NCBI GenBank assembly: GCA_964443005.1
Contig: CAYUBI010000052.1
Location: 1 to 16,155, forward strand
Reading direction: 5' to 3'
Origin: CAYUBI01 sp964443005
GTDB lineage: Bacteria > Margulisbacteria > Riflemargulisbacteria > GWF2-35-9 > CAYUBI01
DNA: 16,155 nucleotides
The notes below the pieces were generated by a model. The model worked only from the letters and a program-made list of their open reading frames with translations, had not been told where the DNA came from and did not search any database. This document shows positions 7,101-16,100 of this stretch, in pieces. Both the position numbers and the translations under genes were made by a program. Positions within the stretch are counted from its first letter, which is position 1. Every line of letters begins with the position of its first letter.

Positions 7101-10100
7101 GCGCACCTAATTTATTAACATCAACTTCAATCTCGCCCTGTTGATTCTTAACAAGAATCCCATCATTTTTGCCGAGAGCGCCCTCAAATAAAGGCAAGAA
7201 TTGCTCAGCAAATTCCTTATTCTCCCGATTCATAAACAAATATGCCATTAATTTGGCTTTGGCTTCGGAAGGATTTCGGTTTAAATTCTGGGGATGCAAA
7301 TCGTTAACAATTTGGTGCAACCACCCATTTTTGCCAAAATCAGCCTTCATTTCCGTTAACCGATCCACAATTTCAGGATAGATCCCAATCAACGAACTTA
7401 ATTTTGCGGAACTTTGCTTCCCGAAATCATGTATATGCCCTTGTTCATGCGCTTTGACCGCATCACTATACACCATAATGGCTTTGTATAAATTCTTTTC
7501 AACTATGCCAGATTCCAAGTTTTTTAAGGCACGATCGTATTGGTCCTTTGTTTGAATACCAAACTGTTTAAAAAATGTCGTTGCAAACTCATGTCCGGGA
7601 ACATTTTCTGCCCCACCATCAAAGGCTAGTTTTGCAATAGATTTAATCTGCGCTTTAGCCATATCCAACCGAATCACCATCTCATTCATTGGAGTCTTTC
7701 CCGCATAACTCGTTTTTGTAGAATGAGTAAATCCCAGGACAGTATTGTTATTTTGATAATATTCGTTAGTAATAACAATCAGGCGCTCTCCTGTATGATT
7801 TTCTTGAACGCTGACCTCGCCAAAAACATACGTGTGCTTACCCCCTTGCTCAACAACAAACACCATCAACCCGGTTTTTTTCCCATCGGGATCCACGGAT
7901 GGTATATGCGTAGTTTCAAATAACTTCTGATTTAACGCCTCTAAGGTGGTTGGATCATGAAGATCATACGTATTATTGCCAAAGGTAATTGTCGAATCTG
8001 TGCTTTGATTTTTACCTAACGTTTTCACCCTGTCATATACAGTATCAGCAAGTGGAAACGATTTAAATGGCAGACTTGCACGACTAATACTAATGTTTCC
8101 TGGTTGAGTAAAAATAAGATGCTTCGGATCTCGACTAAACCGAAGGTTAAATCCCTCTGTTACTAAATTCCCATCAATTTTCTGACGTTTATACCCTAAT
8201 TTTTTATATCCTTTAACAAATAGCTCGGCCAAACGAGGAAAACTTGAATCATCAATATGATTTTGCAATAGCGGAACCACAGATCCCGTCCCCGTTTTTT
8301 GCAATTCATGTGCCTTGAGATTCTCACTGCTCTGGCTACCCTCCTGGGTCATATCCTGAACGATTTTACGAAGTTGTTTGATAATTTCATCCTGGGCTGT
8401 CACACTGGTCATATCGCGAGTTAAAGCCAACAGGGAACGAAATAAAGACTCTTTAAACACGACGACGGACTCGACTTTTTCAGGAACGACTAACGTTAAC
8501 CCTGTTTTACTCTTGATAAAGTCGATCAACCTTTCTGTTACTTTTTGGTCTGTAAAAAGAGAGTTTTCTGTAAACTGTGTATGCGGACTTTTCTTTTTTT
8601 CTTGTTGAATAAATTCCTCCACGCTCCGTTCAATGATTTCGCTGTAAATATTCGCCATAAGTTCGGGAACACTATTCATATCCGTAATGGTATTCGTCCG
8701 TTTCAATGATGGATCCGGTTTATTTCCATTCAAATTTTGGCGCTGTTCCGGTGATAACGAAAATCGTCGGCGAATACCCAACCCCAAAACATGTTGCAAG
8801 CTCTCTGATAATTTATTGGTATATTCCTGACTTTTATTCTGCCCATTAATCCCGTCTTTATAGGTGCTATCCACATGTTTTCGTAAGCGTTGACCAAAAT
8901 CAACTGCATTTTTAGAAATCAGGGGTAACATGGCTTCCATGTCCTTCATGTCCTGAACAATTCGTGGATCATTGTTTGAATTTTTTTTCTTTTCCTCGAT
9001 TTCCTCTTTTGTCATGGCCCCATAATTCAAAAACAACACCGTTTGTGTATCAGACAAATTGCACAACAATTTAAGGTGCATGGCTGCCTCGAACCGTTTG
9101 ACCGTCTCCATAATGTCTGCGGCGTCTGCTTCGGTAGCGCCGTATTTTTGCAACTGATCCCGCATCTCTTCAAACGTCAGTTCAAAAATATAATCCTGCG
9201 TATCGACAATCTTTAGGTTTGATTCTTCATCTCTCATCTCCACCACTCGGTGCTTGATAGGTTTTTTGGCCTGTACCGTATCGTAAACCCAAAGCAATTT
9301 TAGCTTGCAGTCATTACTAAGACTCGCAGCATTTAGATCTGAAATGAACGACTTCGTTAACTGATAGGTATCCTTTTCTCCAGCAGAAAGAAGATGTTGC
9401 TTTAAAAATTCCAAACCTTGTGTCGCCTCGCTGTTTAGTGTCGCTTCAAAAACGTTCTTCATCTTCTGATAGTCTTTCTTGGTCATGGTCAATTGTTGTT
9501 GTTCTTTTTGGGCAAACAGGCTATTTTTTAACTGGTTAAGCTGCCTCTCTAATCCAATTTTCGACGATGAACCCTCTCGGTTCTCAATATAGGTTTTAAG
9601 CATCGCTTCAATGTTGTCAATATCACTCAATTTAAAATTGGCTGCGGCGTTATCCGGAGCAGAATAACTCCCCCCTGCGAACATGCCACCAAACAACGTA
9701 CACAGTGGCATATTGAAATGGGTTTTAAAATCATTCTGTTGATCGGCGGGAATTTCACTCATCATTTCCTTCATTACTTTTTCTTCCATCGCAAATAATT
9801 CACTGGACGAATGTGGCTTTTTCTTCATTTTGTCTAGCTCACCATTAATCAGGGCACGATTCGCCTCAATCATTTGACAAAGCTTAGCTTTTTTATCTAC
9901 CGCCATGTCTGTTGAATTAACATACTCTTTCAACCAATCCGCGCGATTGAACTGCATGTTTTTGATAAATTGAATAAAATCGGGCCCCATCTTTTTAGCC
10001 ATGTCCGTTAACGACTGAATAGTGATAATTTTTCCTTCTTCTCGCGACAATCCCGAGGACCGCGCCATCCGAAAAATCTCCTGCATGACCAATGAAATAT

Positions 10101-13100
10101 GCGATTTATACTCCGTAACAATGCCAACCAGTCCATTATTCGCGTATCCAAATTTTCGTCGAAGTGCCAAAAATTCATCAAAATGGTCTTTGATGGCTAA
10201 CCCCTTAAAAAGAACATCCACCGCTCGGTTTGTCACGCACGACAGCACCACACCAATACGACCACACCCCATGCGACCCGTCAGTTTATCTTCCATGTGC
10301 AAATCAGTGTCACTTTTTATCGTGGCTACATCAATACGATACTCGTCGTAGTGCATCCCATCCTTGTTAAATCGTTTGTCCTCCGCCATCATCTTGTTAA
10401 ACTTCAACACCTTATTTCGATACCGGTTAATAAAGGGGTCTCCCCCCAATTCAGTAATTAGGTTCTTAATATACTTTTCTTCGCTTGGACTATTTTCAAA
10501 CTGCTTGTTTAACTTAGTCAGACGATCCTTTTGTTTGGGACTTAACACATCGATATCAGGCTCCATTGCCTTCATCTCTAAATAGTCAATAACCCTATCC
10601 AAGCTAGCTTTGAGGGACTCTATCGTCATCTTCGTTGGATCAGTAGAACTAACGGCATCGATATGAACCAAGGACGTGTTGCCATCGTTCACCATTTCTT
10701 TCAAAATCGATTTAACAGTTAATTCATCTTTAACAAAATCATTAGGTACAATTAAGAGCGGTGCACCTTTTAATTTTGAAGCAGTCTGATCTCGACAAAA
10801 AACGGTCATGATTCCCCACGCACCAAAAATATCTCGCCACTCTAATGCTGTTCCAGACAATAATATTTTATCGTGGAATTTTTTTATAAAATTAATTGTA
10901 GTTAGCGACATGGATGGAAACTCGGGTTTAGTGACTTTCAGCTTTGCCTTGGCCTCCAGTATGTTATGCAACGCGTACTCCAATTGACTTCCCTTTTTAT
11001 CCCGTCCGGTAGAACGATCAATCAATATAATTTTGCCACCCGCTTCTCGATAATCCGAACCCTGTTTAAGAAGATAGTGAGCCCGTAACAATACGGACTG
11101 ACTGTTAAGTACCCGATTGTAGACCGCTGATCCCTCGGTGATACCTTGTAAAGTCATGATGTTCTTAAACTTTACTACACCGGCTTCCGTTAAGGACGCA
11201 TGATTTTCAGCTTCGTTTGTGTTCACGTACTGATTCGGATTAGACTTAACCTGTTCTGCAAACGCCTCCATCACCTGCCATGCTTTTTCTATTTCAGCGT
11301 GTAACGGATGCTGTTTTCCAGAGCTAATTGAGAGCTGAGCTGGTGTAGCACCGTCCATTGCTAAGAGTTTATCCGCTTCATCCAGTACCAACGTCCATAT
11401 TTCCATCATATTTTCTGGTAAAATGGCACGAGCTCCCGGCTGATAATCATAGAGTTGTTGAAAGCGAAACTCATCAAACACGCCAACAACTAATCCTTTT
11501 TCAAACGCTTTCTTTTTTTTCTCTTCAGTATCCTTTAAATTAAACACGCCCAGTTTCACACGCTGTTCATCATAAATAGCACCAACATCTCTCACCAGAG
11601 CAGATAAATCTTTATGAGTAGCAACGCCATTCATAATATGTTGCCCACACAACAGCCGAAAGCAATTAATCAGAACCTGAACCTTAGTTTTCCCACTGCC
11701 TGCATTCGCATTAAGCGCAATATTGGGATATTTGGTTGCATAATAAGCAGCTTGAATCTGCCCAATAAACGGGAATTCAAATGCAGGCTTTGCAGCTTTA
11801 GCCTGACTTAAATACCATCCTAAAGCGGAGTTAGTAAGAGCTTGACATCTCAATGCATGGGGGATGGTTGTAATATCCACCGGCTTTCCATCCTGTTGTA
11901 ATTTTGCAAATTCTATGGGAAGATTTTTCAATTGCTCCTTATGAAATTTGTCAATGATTTTTACGCCATTTTCGCCCAAACGCTGTGGATTTAAAACTTC
12001 CACTAGCATGCCAGCCAATTCTTTTTCGGAAACCGCGGTTCCTTTATTAATTTGATGAAATAATCCATCAAATTTAGCTTTCAACTCGGCATTCCCTGCC
12101 AAATTCAAACTATCATTAGTCTCTGCAATTTTGCCCAACTCCACTAGTACATTACGATACACCTGACGTCCAAAAAGCTCGCCTTCAAGACTGAGCGCAA
12201 TATTGTCACGAATATATTTCTGGTTTTCAGGGGACAATGAGTTTATCTCTTTTGTTAAATTTTCATTCAGTGTATTTGCATTAATAGCAAGTGGCTCACC
12301 TTGCTTGGAAACAGTTCCCAAGTCTGCAATTTTTCTTGCTACCCGAGTCATAAGTTCTTCTATCTCCCGATCTTCAACAACGTTTTCCTTTACCTGCTTA
12401 ACCTGAGTCAAAAAATAATTTTGATAAAACGTAGAAGATTGCAAAATGGCTGATTTTTTTAGTTCCGAATTTGCATCCAAAAAATAAATAAGTTCATCGA
12501 CATCCTTACGTGTTAGCGTGTGATTAAGCACAAATTTAAAAATATCCAAATTAACTCCACGCGATTTCAATTCTGCTAAAGGCTTTAGCCATTCATTTAC
12601 ATCCGCGTTTGTCTCTACCTCTACTTGCGCAACTGCTACAGTTTTACTTTTTGGTTCTACTGTGTTTTCCTCAACTTTTAGTTGATCCAAATCAACCCTC
12701 TTGACGCGATCAGACGGTGACCGTAAAACATACCGGGTCTTGAGGGTACGACATTGTTCAGCAATATCTTTCTGACACTTCTCCAATAATTTTGGATCTA
12801 TTAATGCTGCGTCCGGAAGGTTGATTTCAATATGATCATAATCGCCACCCGTGTCTAATTGATGAACAGTTATAGCATAGTTTGCCGGTGAATTACCCCC
12901 TAAATTGACCGTATACACATGTTCAGCATACAAATTCCCATGAACATTGCCAAAATTAATCGCCTTAACAGGCAAATACCGTGTCCGTATTTTCCCGGTT
13001 GAGGCATCCTCTATACTAATCGGCAAATAATAGGCCTTTAAACGCTTGGTCAAATTTGGTAGTTTCTTCATACCCTCTTCATTAAGAAACCCATCCTCGG

Positions 13101-16100
13101 TCAGCCAACCCGCTTGATTATAAGCATCATAATTTTTCTGACCATCCGTTAGCCCTTTCCCCAATTCACCTGCTATAATCTCCGGAGAAAGTTTACATCG
13201 GGAAAGCTTTACGTTTTCTGTTGAATTATTTTGGGGTTTGTCAAAATCTTTTTCTAACCCGTCAATGAGGTCTGCTCCTTTTTCTCTTACATTCTGATAC
13301 GATTCAGCATTGGAACAAACAACCTCCCCATCAGGGGTTCCGGACAATTCCAACCGTTTTGCATTCGCGTTAACTTGTGACACCGGATCCGATAATTCAT
13401 GTTGCTGTTCGTATTGAAATTGCGCTTTCCACATGGGTGCTAAATCCCCTTTACGCCAACCCTCCTTGTTTCTTCCTAACACACGACACAATGATGAAAA
13501 GGCAGTCACGGATACTGCTGACCGCCCAACCAACGATGTTCTGGCCATCATTTTGGCCATCGTGCGCATCAGCCACCGCGCCCGGTCTTGCGGACTCAAC
13601 CAGTGAAGTGCTTTACCGGTTTTTTCTAGAATCCAATTAGTTAGGGCTTCGGTACTTTGAACTACGTTTCGTGTTTGTGTTTGATCCGGACTTTTCAATC
13701 CCTGATTAGAATCATCCTTCCCCACAATACTCTGGATCTTGCCATTTTCACCAAAAATCAGGTCTCTTAATTCGTTAAATAACAGATTTCGCTGCATCGG
13801 TGGCATTTCCTTAACCTGCTCTGCCAACCATTCCTTCCATCGACCCACGGGATTAACCTTACCCGGAGATTCCTTGTAATACTTCGCTAAACTGGAGATA
13901 TCTGTACAAAACTGATACATATTTTCAAATAAAAACCCTTTCACACGGTTCGTTTTCTTGGCCTGTTCAACTCCCTCTTCGGTCGGCAAGCTATTTTTGG
14001 CCCAATTTTTAATGTCAGTCAAGTTTTCAGAAACGTCTCGAAGAAATTCGTTTTTACCGATTCGTGCGACAAAGTCTGAAGATGCAACCGTCTTTTTAAA
14101 TTCGGCTAATTTGGACTCAAGTTTCTGTGCATTGTCTGACTCTGCCAGATGCTCCAATATCCATTCCATACCGTCTTTGGTTTTCCCTGCTCCGGGTACA
14201 ACGGCATTGTCCCAAGCCGCCCCAATACCTCCCTTTTTCTCCCACTCCAACATCCATTTTGGGGGACTTCCCTTCCCAAAGGTCATCTCGGCCATTTTCA
14301 TTACCCAATTAAGAACCCTCGGAATTAAGCGATCCGGAGTTAACGTTTTTCCAGCCCAACTATCCCATTTGGATTGTCCGGAACGCGGACTTGCCAGATT
14401 AGATAAAAACCCCAGTTTTACACACAGCATCAGCAACGACGCCCAGTCCACATTTTTCATGAATTCCTCGAGTGAACCCACACTTTTAACACTCTCGATC
14501 ACATTCTTGATATCCTGCGGAATACCCAAGGTAACTGCAAAACGCGATACATTGGCAGAAAACGTAAACATATTTACGCCCATATCCACAAACTGACCGG
14601 ACACATGGGCCAGCTTATCCATATTAAAGGACGAATCGTTTAGCGGCTTTTCAAGTTGCTTCAGTTCCAGCATTTTATCAACTTTGTGCATCAACAGCTG
14701 CTGCATCTGCGCATTAGGTAGCGACCAAGAATCCATAAGTTGCCCAACTGGAAAACCCACTCTAATATCCCAACCGGCCTTAAGAAACGCTACGTGTTGC
14801 CCCAGAATCGTAGTGACTAAATCTAACGGAGTTTCCCAGGACAAGTCATGTTTTTGCGCGGACAAGTTCTTATAGGCAGTTGTTCCACTCCACCAGGCCA
14901 AAAAATCAACACCCTTTTCAAGAACAATTTTGCCCCCATTTTTCAGGTTGAAATCACTAGTAGGAACCCCAGACAGCGACATCTCCATCCCTTTGCCCGA
15001 GGGTTGATCAGCAACACAAATCTGGGTTAAATTCCGCGGGGGATTACGAACAAAATCTTGCAACTCCAGCAATGTCGAGATATAAAACTGCTTTTCGTTA
15101 TCCCGAATCGCTTTTGCGGAAAATTCGTATCCCTCTGTTGAATTTTTCGATCGATACAACGGCCATAAACGTAGCATCTCCACAATTTTTGCTTTGTCGT
15201 CACTGGAAATCTTGGCTTGCTGAACATGATAAAGAATATTTCGCACCAAAATCTCAACAGCCGCATCATTCAGTTGCCCCGTTTTTAATGATAACTGGGC
15301 CATAGCGACAATATTGGACTGCTTTGGATCTGTCGTGTTGTTTCGTATCCGACTAAAAACATGATCAATTGCTACAGGTGGCGCAGCCACCTTTTGCTCT
15401 ATTCCTTTTGCCGCCGCTTTTCCTTCATCAGAAAGTTGATTAATAAATGGCAAGGATGTTGCTGCATCAACAACACTGTGATCACGGAGAACTCCTCTAG
15501 ATCCCATTAAAATACCCTCAAAAATTCCGGATAAATCTTCCCACTTCTCTGGTATTGCAAATGCATTTTCAATTGCAGAAAAATCAGTTTCGCTAAACAC
15601 AGTTTTAAGTGCTGTTTTCATAGCCTTTATATTTTTAGTATCTCCATCTTGTAATTCTAAGGTGGTTAGATCCCCAGAATTTTTTTTCGGATCGTCTAAT
15701 TCACTGATGCCCTGAACAATCAATGAATTAATTTCTGAAACGCGATGAACTTGGGCTGTACTATCAACAAACTTGGAACTGGTGCCTGTCAGAATTTCAC
15801 TCACATGTAATCCAAACCGATTCTTTAGTGCACCCTTATACGTATCTGTCATGATTTTCTCATGAATCCACCGGATAAAACCAGAATCCATTTGTGACAA
15901 AAGATTCAGGCTATTATCAATAATATTATTGGCTTGCTCTTCTTCTTTACATAAAATTGGACTGACACCCGTTTTTTTAAGCCATCCATCAACCTGCTCA
16001 AAAACCTTAGGGAAAATCTTCCCACTCTTTAATTTTTCCAACGCACCACGTAACAGGCCGATAGATTCTTCTATCTTCTTTAAATCGGATCCCTTGTTTT

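Noticed and set aside
14170..14200. PGAGKT (residues 652-657 of the giant protein), resembling a second P-loop.
   Set aside because: The leading Gly of the P-loop consensus is missing, no matching acidic second motif is evident, and the surroundings are helical and unlike a nucleotide-binding fold.
14117..14312. Overlapping plus- and minus-strand small frames inside the giant gene, and other plus-strand frames up to 212 codons across 5000-15300.
   Set aside because: They are antisense or out-of-frame shadows of the long coding frame, with compositions unlike real proteins and no ribosome sites that I can support.
945..16091. GGATCC seen eight times (near 945, 2599, 3343, 3678, 7889, 8711, 13385, 16086), more than expected in AT-rich DNA.
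   Set aside because: The sites are scattered inside unrelated genes, have no shared flanks and can be explained by codon pairs; numbers are too small to suggest a functional signal.
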